Positions 25,982 through 33,160 of a stretch of DNA of 64,000 nucleotides are shown here, one piece after another. Within the stretch, counting starts at the first letter, position 1; each line of letters starts with the position of its first letter. The stretch comes from Microlunatus speluncae (lineage in GTDB: Bacteria > Actinomycetota > Actinomycetes > Propionibacteriales > Propionibacteriaceae): the NCBI RefSeq assembly GCF_009299835.1, contig NZ_VKCZ01000002.1:1-64000 (forward strand), written 5' to 3'. The notes beneath the pieces are model-generated. The model did no database searches and was not told the origin of the DNA. It was given only the letters and a program-made list of their open reading frames with translations. The translations under genes and the position numbers were made by a program.

Positions 25982-27630
25982 CGGCTCGGCTCCGCCGGGT
26001 GGGCGGACTTGAAGCCGTCCACGATCAGGAACGGCCCGGCGCCTCGTTCGCCGTGCGTGGCCAGCACCTGCTCCCGCGGCTGGACACCGCAGCGATCGGC
26101 CCACTTCTGGTAGCTCACCGCCAGCTCTTCCACCAGCGCCGGGTGGTCCGCGGCGCGGTCGACGAGCTCGGACCGGTCGGCGGCGAGGTCGTACAACTCC
26201 CAGGGCCGGGCGTGTTTGCGGACCAGCTTCCACCGGCCGCGCCGGATCGCACCGTTGCCCTCGTGCTCCCAGTAGAGCTCATGATCATCTTCGTTGTCGG
26301 CGTCGGCGCCGCGCCAGGCCGCCAGCATCGAGGAGCCCTCCGCCGGCGGCACCGGATAGGGGCCGCGCTCGGTCGGATAGTCGGCGCCGGTGATCTCCAG
26401 CACGGTCGCCATCAGATCCGGCAGCTGGTACGGAGCGTGCACGGTGACCCCGGCCGGCAGCCCGCTCGGCCAGTGCGCGATCAAGGGAGTGGCGATGCCG
26501 CCCTCGTGCACCCAGTGCTTGTATTCCCGGAACGGGGTGTTGGACAGGTTGGCCCACGGCTTGCCGTAGGAGGTGTATGTGTCCGGCCCGCCGGGGATGA
26601 TCTCGGGCCCGTTGCCACAGCGCACCCGATCGCCCGATCGGGTCACGGCCGGCGAGTGCAGCGGCGGCCGGGGCAGCTCGTCGATGTAGCCGGGCACCAT
26701 CTCCTCGGCGCAGCCGCCGTTGTCGGACAGGAAGATGATCATGGTGTTGTCCAGCCGGCCGGCGGCCGCCTGGGCTTCGACCACCCGGCCGATCGCGTCG
26801 TCGAGCAGCTCGACCTGGGCGGCGTAGACGGCCATCCGCCGGGCCTGCCACTCCTGATCGGCGGTGCCGTCCCAGGCGGGGACGTCGGGATCGCGCTCGG
26901 TCAGCGGCCAGTCGTCGTCGATCAGGCCCGAGGCGACCTGGCGGGCGCGTCGCTCCTCCCGCAACCGGTCCCAGCCGGCCCGGTAGCGCTCGACGTACGG
27001 CTCGACCACGTCCTCGGGCGCGTGCAGCGGCCAGTGCGGCGCGGTCACCGCCAGATAGAGGAACAGTGGTTGCTCCGGCCGTTCAGCCGCATGATCACGG
27101 ATGAAGCCGGCGGCGCGATCGCCGAGGGCCGTGGTCAGGTAGTAGTCCTCGTCGACCTCGACCGGCTGCTCGTCCTCGGTCAGCGTCACCGGCTGGTAGT
27201 AGCTGGATCCGCCGGCGATGATCCCGTAATGACGCTGGAAGCCGCGCCGCGTCGGCCAGGTGTCGTCCGGCGCCTTCAGCTGCCCGGTCAGGTGCCACTT
27301 CCCCGCCATCGCCGTCGCATAGCCCGCGGCGCCGAGCACCTCGGCCATCGTCGCGCAGTCGGTGGACAGGGTGCCGCGGTAGCCGCCGGGGCCGTCGTCG
27401 CGGGTCAGCACGCCGATGCCGGTCTGGTGCGGATGCAGCCCGGTCAGCAGCGAGGCGCGGGACGGCGAGCAGCGGGCCGTGTTGTAGAATTGCGACATCC
27501 GGACCCCGCTCGCCGCCAGCGCGTCCAGGTGCGGGGTCGCGATCTCCGAGCCGTAGCTGCCGATGTCGGAGTAACCAAGATCATCGGCGAGGATGATCAC
27601 GATGTCGGGACGTTCGTCGGGGGTGCCCAT
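25978..27630 (-). CDS. Sulfatase 5 (type I, C-x-P-S-R, arylsulfatase-A-like)
   Basis: A 550-residue sulfatase, the longest of the five. Metal site VIILADDLGYSDIGSYG, formylglycine motif CSPSR at residues 54-58, GKWHLTG near 110, APHWPLHAP near 190, and LSDNGGCAEE, the Asp-Asn pair typical of the arylsulfatase A/atsA branch rather than Asp-His. The rest of the locus uses the D-H-G form, so this gene belongs to a different sulfatase subfamily. GGAAG precedes the ATG at 27630; the upstream SBP stop is only 2 bp away. Confidence 0.92.
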   Translation of the reverse strand: MGTPDERPDIVIILADDLGYSDIGSYGSEIATPHLDALAASGVRMSQFYNTARCSPSRASLLTGLHPHQTGIGVLTRDDGPGGYRGTLSTDCATMAEVLGAAGYATAMAGKWHLTGQLKAPDDTWPTRRGFQRHYGIIAGGSSYYQPVTLTEDEQPVEVDEDYYLTTALGDRAAGFIRDHAAERPEQPLFLYLAVTAPHWPLHAPEDVVEPYVERYRAGWDRLREERRARQVASGLIDDDWPLTERDPDVPAWDGTADQEWQARRMAVYAAQVELLDDAIGRVVEAQAAAGRLDNTMIIFLSDNGGCAEEMVPGYIDELPRPPLHSPAVTRSGDRVRCGNGPEIIPGGPDTYTSYGKPWANLSNTPFREYKHWVHEGGIATPLIAHWPSGLPAGVTVHAPYQLPDLMATVLEITGADYPTERGPYPVPPAEGSSMLAAWRGADADNEDDHELYWEHEGNGAIRRGRWKLVRKHARPWELYDLAADRSELVDRAADHPALVEELAVSYQKWADRCGVQPREQVLATHGERGAGPFLIVDGFKSAHPAEPSR

Positions 27631-27632
27631 GA

Positions 27633-29075
27633 TCACTTCCCAGGCTTGGTGGTGTAGTCCTGGCCGCGTTGCCAGTCCGGGAACTTCCAGTCGTCGGCGG
27701 TCGCCGTGCCGCCCTTGCCTGCGGCCTGCTTGATCGCCCGCTCCCGTTCCGCGGTCTGGGCGTCCCGGAGCTTGATCAGCGCGGCCGCGGCGTCGGGCAC
27801 GTCGCCGGACAGGACGCCGGCGACGATCTCGCCGAGGCCGGGCTCGATCGTCTTCATCGCCGCCTGCACCTTGGCCACGTCGGGATTGGCCACCACCGGG
27901 TCGGGAGCGAGGAAGTCGGTCTGATCGCAGAAGTTGACCGCCTGTTTGAAGGTGGGGTGCACCTCGGCGTCGTCGACGATGCCGGAATAGAGCGCCGGCA
28001 GATTCATCCCGGAGAGCATCTGTTGCTGCGCCTGCTCGCCGACCATGATCGACAACAGTGCCGACGCCTCGGCCTTGTGCTGCGATCCGGCCGAGAGCCA
28101 CAGGGTGCTGCCGCGGACCACGTGATTGATCGCCGCCTGCCCGCCCGGCTCCGGCAGCGGGATCGATCCGACCCCGACCTTGTCAGCGAACTGCTCGAAG
28201 TCCTGCACCACCACGCCGATGCAGTACGCGCCGTCGAAGAACATTCCGGCCGCCCCGGCCGCCCAACGGGCTCGGGCCGTCCGGGCGTTCAACGAGCCGG
28301 ACCCGGGGAACAGCACCCCGTCGGCCTGCATCGCGACCCACCATTCGATCGCATTCAGGTAGTACTCGTTGCCGACGACGTACTCACCGGTGATCAGATC
28401 GACGCCGCCCACGCTCGGCGAACCCGCGGCCTCGGCCAGCTGGTGGATCTGGGCGCCGATCCGGTCCGGGAACTGCAGCGGCGCGATCCAACCGGCGGCC
28501 CCGGCCTGCTTGATCGCGCGGGCCGCGGCCCGGACCTCGTCGTAGCCGACCGGCGGTTTGGCCGGGTCGAGCCCGGCCTTGGTGAACAGCTCCTGGTTGA
28601 ACCAGTTGAGGGTGTCGTTGGCCCGCCAGCCGAACAGCGGCAGCCCGTACACCTCGCCGTCGAAGACCGTCACACCCTCCAGCAGCGTCCCCGGCGGGAG
28701 CTTGGCCTTGACCTTCTCGTCGACCTCGATCGGCGCGAACCAGCCCTGCTCCATCAGCGCCGAGGTCGGCACGCCGACGCCGGCCAGCGTGAACACGTCC
28801 GGCAGCTGATTGCTCTGCTTGGCCAGCTGCAACGCCTGGCCCATCTTGGCCGGGTCGTACACCGAATAATCGACCGGCAGCCCGCCCGCCCCGGCCGCGA
28901 ACTCGGCGAAGAGCTTCTTCTCGACTTCCTGGGTGGGCAGGAACTGGTCCCACCAGACGAGCTTGCCCGACGGTGGAGCCTGCGCGGTCGGCCCCGAGGA
29001 GCACCCGGCGATCATCGTCGCGGCGCCGCCGAGACCGGCGACCCCCAGGAACCTGCGGCGATCGAGGCCAGCCAT
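27633..29075 (-). CDS. Carbohydrate ABC transporter substrate-binding lipoprotein 2
   Basis: A 480-residue CUT1 solute-binding protein and first gene of the operon. A Tat-like start DRRRFLGVAGLGG leads to a lipobox (TMIAGCSSG, cysteine near residue 25). KLVWWDQFLPTQEVEKKLF, QALQLAKQSNQLPDV and FPDWQRGQDY align with SBP 1, so the two arose by duplication, though loops differ. It is followed at once by sulfatase 5 and the permease pair, the natural partners. GGAGGAG lies 8 bp from the ATG at 29075; a GTG at 29084 is an alternative. A perfect palindrome lies 32 bp upstream. Confidence 0.9.
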   Translation of the reverse strand: MAGLDRRRFLGVAGLGGAATMIAGCSSGPTAQAPPSGKLVWWDQFLPTQEVEKKLFAEFAAGAGGLPVDYSVYDPAKMGQALQLAKQSNQLPDVFTLAGVGVPTSALMEQGWFAPIEVDEKVKAKLPPGTLLEGVTVFDGEVYGLPLFGWRANDTLNWFNQELFTKAGLDPAKPPVGYDEVRAAARAIKQAGAAGWIAPLQFPDRIGAQIHQLAEAAGSPSVGGVDLITGEYVVGNEYYLNAIEWWVAMQADGVLFPGSGSLNARTARARWAAGAAGMFFDGAYCIGVVVQDFEQFADKVGVGSIPLPEPGGQAAINHVVRGSTLWLSAGSQHKAEASALLSIMVGEQAQQQMLSGMNLPALYSGIVDDAEVHPTFKQAVNFCDQTDFLAPDPVVANPDVAKVQAAMKTIEPGLGEIVAGVLSGDVPDAAAALIKLRDAQTAERERAIKQAAGKGGTATADDWKFPDWQRGQDYTTKPGK

Positions 29076-29106
29076 TGCCGTCACTCCTCCGAGTCCTGCC
29101 ACGCGT

Positions 29107-29120
29107 CTGCCACGTGGCAG
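29107..29120. promoter_or_regulatory. Candidate LacI-family operator
   Basis: CTGCCACGTGGCAG is a perfect 14-bp palindrome 32 bp upstream of the SBP 2 start, with a partial second copy CCTGCCACG at 29095-29103. The central CG step and this form are usual for LacI-type regulators, and lacI itself lies immediately upstream on the same strand. I found no other full copy in the window, so it is likely the single control point of the sulfatase operon. Confidence 0.6.
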
Positions 29121-29168
29121 GCAAGAGCATAGCGACCCTCCCGACCCCCGGGAACCCCCACCCAAGAA

Positions 29169-29233
29169 CCGCCGACCCGTCACATCCGCTGCGACACGCC
29201 GTCAGAACGGCCGCGGATGTGACGGGTCGGCGG
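29169..29233. repeat. Inverted repeat with 21-bp arms after lacI
   Basis: Perfect 21-bp arms at 29169-29189 and 29213-29233 (core CCGACCCGTCACATCCGC) around a 23-nt loop. It begins 11 bp past the lacI stop codon. A GC-rich hairpin without a T-run; probably the lacI transcript end or a dispersed palindromic element. Confidence 0.8.
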
Positions 29234-29243
29234 GTTGGGGTGG

Positions 29244-30263
29244 TCAGGCTTCGGCGGCAGCCTTCGCGCCGACGGTGCTCTCCCGGGCGATCAGCGAATA
29301 GCCGACCGTACGGTGCAACTCGTCCGGCCGGATCCCGGCGAGCTGGTCGATGATCAACTCCACCGAATTGGCGGCGATCTGGTCGGCGTCGACCCGGATG
29401 CTGCTGATCGGCGGCCAGCTGTACGCGACCTCCGGGATGTCGTCCCAGCCGATCAAGGCGACGTCGTCAGGCACCGTGAGCCCGTGCTGTCGCAGCACGG
29501 CCAGTGCGCCGACCGCGACCAGGTCGTTGAAGCAGAACACGGCATCCGGCGGTGACTCGTCCTCGAGCAGTCGTTCCATCGCCAGCGCGCCCTGGATCCG
29601 GTCGAACTTACGCACTGACTCCTGCCGCACCGGCAACCCGGCAGCCGTCATGGCCTGCCGATATCCCTCGTAGCGTTGGGAAGCGGTGCCGCCCTCGCGG
29701 CCGAGTACGGTGCCGATCGCGGCGATCCGCTGCCGGCCGAGCTCGATCAGGTGTTGGGTCGCCACCCCGGCCGCGGCGATGTTGTCGATGCCGACGTAGG
29801 CATGATTGCCGCTCGGTTCGCTCCATTCGCCGAGCAACACCAGCGGCGTCCCGTCCGAGGCCTCCTCGACCTCCCGGGCCCGCAGCCGCAACGGGGAAAG
29901 GATCAGGCCGTCGATCGCGTGCGGCCGCAGTCCACCGGCGATCAGTCGCTCCCGTTCGGCCTTGCCCTCGGTGATGTCGATCAGGATCGTGAAGCCGCGC
30001 GCCTCGGCCGCGGTCGTGATCTTGGTCGCCAGGTCGGCGAAGTAGGGCAGGTTGAGCTCGGGGACGGCCAGCCCGATGATCCCGATCTTGCCGGTCCGCA
30101 GATTGCGCGCGGCACGATTCGGGATGTAGTTCAGCTTCTCGATCGCGGCCTGCACCCGGGCGACCGTCTCCGGCCGGATGTGCGGATAGCCGTTGATCAC
30201 GTTCGAGACGGTGCGCGGCGACACCCCGGCCTCGCGGGCCACGTCGGCCTGGCGTGCTCTCAC
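29244..30263 (-). CDS. LacI family transcriptional regulator of the sulfatase locus
   Basis: A 339-residue LacI/GalR repressor. The DNA-binding headpiece is at residues 4-60 (QADVAREAGVSPRTVSNVING, hinge PNRAARNLRTGKIG). A periplasmic-binding-protein-like sugar domain follows: LAVPELNLPYFADL, GWDDIPEVAYSWPPISSIR. The GTG at 30263 has a strong GAGGAGGTGGAC site. Its position directly before the SBP 2 operon and the perfect palindrome at 29107-29120 suggest it represses the operon until an oligosaccharide or derived sugar binds. Confidence 0.9.
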   Translation of the reverse strand: MRARQADVAREAGVSPRTVSNVINGYPHIRPETVARVQAAIEKLNYIPNRAARNLRTGKIGIIGLAVPELNLPYFADLATKITTAAEARGFTILIDITEGKAERERLIAGGLRPHAIDGLILSPLRLRAREVEEASDGTPLVLLGEWSEPSGNHAYVGIDNIAAAGVATQHLIELGRQRIAAIGTVLGREGGTASQRYEGYRQAMTAAGLPVRQESVRKFDRIQGALAMERLLEDESPPDAVFCFNDLVAVGALAVLRQHGLTVPDDVALIGWDDIPEVAYSWPPISSIRVDADQIAANSVELIIDQLAGIRPDELHRTVGYSLIARESTVGAKAAAEA

Positions 30264-30375
30264 CTGTCCACCTCCTCGGACCGACCAGCGGATCGGTCAT
30301 GGCAGAATATGTCCCCTTATGCCCGGCGACGAATTGTGATTCCGGGATAGGGCTACACAGCTAAGGAGGCTAGAG

Positions 30376-30450
30376 ATGGGCAAGACCGGCCGCAAGCGTC
30401 GCGCTCGGCGCAAGAAGGGCGCCAACCACGGCAAGCGCCCCAACGCCTGA
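30376..30450 (+). CDS. 50S ribosomal protein bL37
   Basis: A 24-residue, highly basic protein (MGKTGRKRRARRKKGANHGK then RPNA). It matches actinobacterial bL37, the small large-subunit protein found in mycobacterial ribosomes, whose conserved end is ANHGKRPN. An excellent ribosome binding site (AAGGAGG, 30362-30368) precedes the ATG. It is easily missed because of its size. In other actinobacteria the gene also lies near sigH/sigR and rsrA. It converges on rsrA across a palindromic repeat that starts 8 bp past its stop. Confidence 0.88.
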   Translation: MGKTGRKRRARRKKGANHGKRPNA

Positions 30451-30457
30451 TCGAACC

Positions 30458-30513
30458 CCGAGTTGTCAGATTGTTGAGCCGGTCGACTCCGGGTCAGGAA
30501 TCTGACAACTCGG
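30458..30513. repeat. Variant TTGTCAGA palindrome overlapping the rsrA 3' end
   Basis: 15-bp perfect arms CCGAGTTGTCAGATT (30458-30472) and AATCTGACAACTCGG (30499-30513), 26-nt loop. The core differs from the other copies after TTGTCAGA. The rsrA stop codon (30494-30496) lies inside the loop and the last residues Glu-Leu-Ser-Asp-Ser are read from the element. Confidence 0.85.
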
Positions 30514-30766
30514 AGATCCGGCGCAGCACCTTGTCGCGCAGCTGGTCCGGCGCCTTGTCGTTGCCGCAGCACCGCGACACCAACGACTTCATCGCCTGCT
30601 CGACGTCGAACCGGTCCAGGCACGGCTCGCAGGCCGCCAGGTGCGACCGGATCGCGTCGCCCGACGCATCGTCCAGCTCATGATCGAGAAACTCATACAC
30701 CCGCGCCAGCACCTGCTGGCAGTCGTGATCCCCCGCCTCGTTCGCGGTGGTGCTCTCCGAGGTCAT
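30494..30766 (-). CDS. rsrA: Zinc anti-sigma factor RsrA (mycothiol-system type)
   Basis: A 90-residue ZAS-family anti-sigma factor. The signature H-x3-C-x2-C is HLAACEPC near residues 42-49; a conserved Cys in DHDCQQVL near residue 16 completes the redox zinc site. In Streptomyces, RsrA binds SigR and releases it when thiols are oxidised. CC at residues 66-67 adds further cysteines. It overlaps sigR by 4 bp (ATGA). The C-terminus (ELSDS) and stop are encoded by a palindromic repeat, so its tail is probably altered relative to relatives. Confidence 0.92.
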   Translation of the reverse strand: MTSESTTANEAGDHDCQQVLARVYEFLDHELDDASGDAIRSHLAACEPCLDRFDVEQAMKSLVSRCCGNDKAPDQLRDKVLRRISELSDS

Positions 30767-31452
30767 GCCTTGCTCGCCTCCTGCCGGATCAGTCCACGCT
30801 CGACGGCATAGTCGGCGAGGTGGCGGCGCAACTGGTTCCGTCCGCGGTTGAGCCGCGACATCACGGTCCCGATCGGCGTCTCCATGATCTCGGCGATCTC
30901 CTTGTACGAAAAGCCTTCGACGTCGGCCAGATAGACGGCCAACCGGAAGTCGGGCGCCAGCTTCTGCAGCGCCTCCTTGACGTCGGAATCCGGCAGGTGC
31001 TCCAGCGCCACCATCTCCGCCGACTTCAAGCCGTCGGAGCTGTGCTCCGCGGCCCGGGCGAGTTGCCAGTCCTCGATCGTCTCGCCGCCGGCGATCTGCG
31101 GCTGTCGCTGCCGCCGGCGATAACTGTTGATATAGGTGTTGGTGAGGATCCGGTACAGCCAGGCCTTCAGATTCGTGCCGGGCGTGAACTGGTTGAACGA
31201 GGCGTACGCCTTGGCGTAGGTCTCCTGGACCACGTCCTCCGCATCGGCCGGGTTCCGGGTCATCCGCAACGCGGCCGCGTAGAGCTGGTCGATGAAGCCC
31301 ATCGCATCCGCCTCGAACCGGGCATGCCGCTGCTCCGGCGATTCCTCGCCGGGCGTCTCGGTCACCTGGTCCGCGGTAGCGGGGCTGGTCGGGATGGTCA
31401 TCAGGTACGAGCGTACTGACGGGCGTTCACGTTCCAACAACACGGCTGCCAT
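30763..31452 (-). CDS. sigR: ECF sigma factor SigR/SigH (thiol-oxidative stress)
   Basis: A 229-residue group IV sigma factor. Region 2 lies around residues 50-120 ([24 protein letters not shown], seen as [12 protein letters not shown]...[14 protein letters not shown]) with [20 protein letters not shown]. Region 4 is near 165-215 ([39 protein letters not shown]). It directs thioredoxin and mycothiol genes and is held by RsrA. The ATG at 31452 has GGAGGAGTGA immediately before it; a shorter form from ATG 31401 is possible, like the dual starts of Streptomyces SigR. A consensus SigR promoter lies upstream. Confidence 0.92.
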   Translation of the reverse strand: MAAVLLERERPSVRSYLMTIPTSPATADQVTETPGEESPEQRHARFEADAMGFIDQLYAAALRMTRNPADAEDVVQETYAKAYASFNQFTPGTNLKAWLYRILTNTYINSYRRRQRQPQIAGGETIEDWQLARAAEHSSDGLKSAEMVALEHLPDSDVKEALQKLAPDFRLAVYLADVEGFSYKEIAEIMETPIGTVMSRLNRGRNQLRRHLADYAVERGLIRQEASKA

Positions 31453-31485
31453 TCACTCCTCCGACTCGCGGCGTACTTCATCGAG

Positions 31486-31511
31486 AACACCGCGGTCGGC
31501 GAGTTATTCCC
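31486..31511 (-). promoter_or_regulatory. SigR-dependent autoregulatory promoter
   Basis: Read on the minus strand: GGGAAT (31511-31506), 17 bp, then GTT (31488-31486), 34 bp before the sigR ATG. This fits the published SigR/SigH consensus GGGAAT-N18(+/-1)-GTT and implies positive autoregulation of sigR-rsrA. Confidence 0.75.
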
Positions 31512-31534
31512 ACACCGTTGGCCGGCGCCGGGCC

Positions 31535-32182
31535 CTACGGTCGTACGAACTCCAGCACCCGGCGCTTCAGCTCCGCCCGCAGGTCGGCCGCGGTCCACGC
31601 CGCCGCCTTCGGCACCCGATAGCCGTGATCGACGCCGGGCAACTCGACCACCTGCACGCCGGCGTCCTCGGCCGCGGCCAGCCGGACCTCCTCGGCACTG
31701 CCGAACGTGTCCTTGCTGCCCTGCAGCACCAGCCGCGGCACCTCGGGTTGCAGCAGTTCCGGCGCCCGCGACTTCTCCGGCCGGCCGGGCAGGTGCAGCG
31801 GGAAGGCGAGACAGACCACGCCGCGCGCACCCACCGCCGTCGCCGTCCGGCAGGCCACCCGGGCCCCGGCGCTGCGGCCGCCGACATAGAGCGGGAGGTC
31901 GGCGTAGGCCGGCTCGGCCCACAGCCGTTCCACCGCGGCCAGCCAGCCGACGTCGAGCCGCGGCGGCGGGACGGCGACCTGCCGACCGGTGGTCCGCCAC
32001 GGCTGCTCGAACCGGGCCACCGCGATCCCCTCGGCCGGCAGGAAGCCGGACAGCAGCTTCAGGTCCATCGCGTCGACGCCGCCGCCGGCGCCGTGGCCCA
32101 GCATCAGCAGCGCGCTCGGCTGCTCGGCCGGGGCGACGAAGAGCCGGCCCGGGCCCTCGGGGGTCGGGGTGTCGATGATCAT
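31535..32182 (-). CDS. Alpha/beta-family hydrolase (KANL3/Tex30-like)
   Basis: A 215-residue compact alpha/beta-hydrolase-fold protein. LLMLGHGAGGGVDAMDL near residues 26-42 is the oxyanion-side loop and YVGGRSAGARVACRTA near 99-114 the nucleophile elbow (GRSAG). LVLQGSKDTFG near 151 supplies the acid, and VDHGYRVP near 185 the histidine. This pattern matches the KAT8-complex-subunit-3/Tex30-like family, common in bacteria as hydrolases of unknown substrate. It lies upstream of sigR on the same strand, but the SigR promoter sits between them. Confidence 0.8.
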   Translation of the reverse strand: MIIDTPTPEGPGRLFVAPAEQPSALLMLGHGAGGGVDAMDLKLLSGFLPAEGIAVARFEQPWRTTGRQVAVPPPRLDVGWLAAVERLWAEPAYADLPLYVGGRSAGARVACRTATAVGARGVVCLAFPLHLPGRPEKSRAPELLQPEVPRLVLQGSKDTFGSAEEVRLAAAEDAGVQVVELPGVDHGYRVPKAAAWTAADLRAELKRRVLEFVRP

Positions 32183-32220
32183 GGCGGCTCTCCGGAGGCA
32201 GGACGCGGGACGACGGGCGG

Positions 32221-33000
32221 TCAGATCAGCCGGTCCTGCTCCTCGTCGTCGGAGAGCGGCTCGACCAGTGACGGGTCATTGTTCTGCACCTTGTTGACGT
32301 TCGTCGACACCGGGTATGCCTCCAACTCGGCCGGATCGGTCACCGACAGCAACTCCAGCGCCGCCGCGGAGTCGGTCTGGGCCGGATCCAGCCACGCGTC
32401 GTACGCCTCGGCGCCGATCACCATCGGCATCCGATCATGGATCTGGCCGACCGCGTCGGTGGCCTGGGTGGTGATCACCGTGCAGGTGCGCAGCCAGGCC
32501 GAATCGTCGCCGCGATCCTTGGTCGGGTCGCGCCAGATCTCGTAGATCCCGGCCATCGCCAGCACCCCGCCGTCGCTGCGATGGATGAAGAACGGCTGCT
32601 TCTTCGCCTGGCCCAGCGTCTTCAGCGGCCGGCCCGCCGCCTCTCGGGCCGCCTCCGGCAGATACCACTCGTAGAAGCCGTCGGCCGGCAGCAGGCAGCG
32701 CCGGGCGCTGAACGCGCGCCGGAACGACGGCTTCTCCGCCACGCTCTCCACCCGCGCGTTGATCAACTTCGCGCCCCCGTTGGCCGCCTTGGCCCAGGAC
32801 GGGACGAGGCCCCAGACCAGCGGCGCCAGCCGCCGGCTCGCCTCGCCGGTCTCCTTGTTGACCCGTTCGAACACCGCCGGGACCTCGACCGTCGGCGCGA
32901 CGTTGTAATCCGCCCCGGGCAGCCCGTCGAAGATCTCGTCCACCTCGAACTCGGCCGCGAGATCGTCCGAACTCCGCGAGGTCGCATACCGCCCACACAT
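32221..33000 (-). CDS. SRAP-domain protein (YedK/HMCES-type abasic-site shield)
   Basis: A 259-residue SOS-response-associated-peptidase protein. Cys2, exposed after removal of Met1 in MCGRYATSR, is the residue that crosslinks abasic sites in single-stranded DNA. Other invariant elements are the Asn in YNVAPT (near 37), LINARVESV (near 80), the Glu in DGFYEWYLP (near 105) and the His in QIHDRMPMVI (near 190). Length is slightly above E. coli YedK. Its M. tuberculosis counterpart Rv3226c also lies just before aroA. Confidence 0.93.
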   Translation of the reverse strand: MCGRYATSRSSDDLAAEFEVDEIFDGLPGADYNVAPTVEVPAVFERVNKETGEASRRLAPLVWGLVPSWAKAANGGAKLINARVESVAEKPSFRRAFSARRCLLPADGFYEWYLPEAAREAAGRPLKTLGQAKKQPFFIHRSDGGVLAMAGIYEIWRDPTKDRGDDSAWLRTCTVITTQATDAVGQIHDRMPMVIGAEAYDAWLDPAQTDSAAALELLSVTDPAELEAYPVSTNVNKVQNNDPSLVEPLSDDEEQDRLI

Positions 33001-33036
33001 ACCCCGCACGCTACCCGCCACCCCCGACACCCGCCC

Positions 33037-33100
33037 CCAAGCCGACTTGTCAGAACTGAGTTGCCCCCTGGCACAACTCAGTTCTGACAAGTCGGCTTGG
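33037..33100. repeat. Longest TTGTCAGAACT palindrome
   Basis: Perfect 27-bp arms at 33037-33063 and 33074-33100 (core GCCGACTTGTCAGAACTGAG) with a 10-nt loop. It lies between the divergent SRAP and tetR genes, 12 bp before the tetR operator-like repeat. In this place it cannot be a shared terminator, which argues against a purely terminator role for the family. Confidence 0.92.
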
Positions 33101-33111
33101 GATGGGTTAGG

Positions 33112-33127
33112 ATGAATGGAGATTCAT
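33112..33127. promoter_or_regulatory. Candidate TetR operator
   Basis: ATGAATGGAGATTCAT: 6-bp perfect arms ATGAAT/ATTCAT around GGAG, 33 bp upstream of the tetR ATG, with a further CATTCATTGATT next to it. AT-rich in a GC-rich setting, suiting an autoregulatory TetR site. Confidence 0.5.
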
Positions 33128-33160
33128 TCATTGATTGCCGAGAAGGACGGAGCTACGGGG

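Noticed and set aside
14690..30263. Sulfatase locus as a transposon or prophage island
   Set aside because: No transposase, integrase, direct-repeat boundary or tRNA attachment site was found at its edges; only dispersed palindromes are present.
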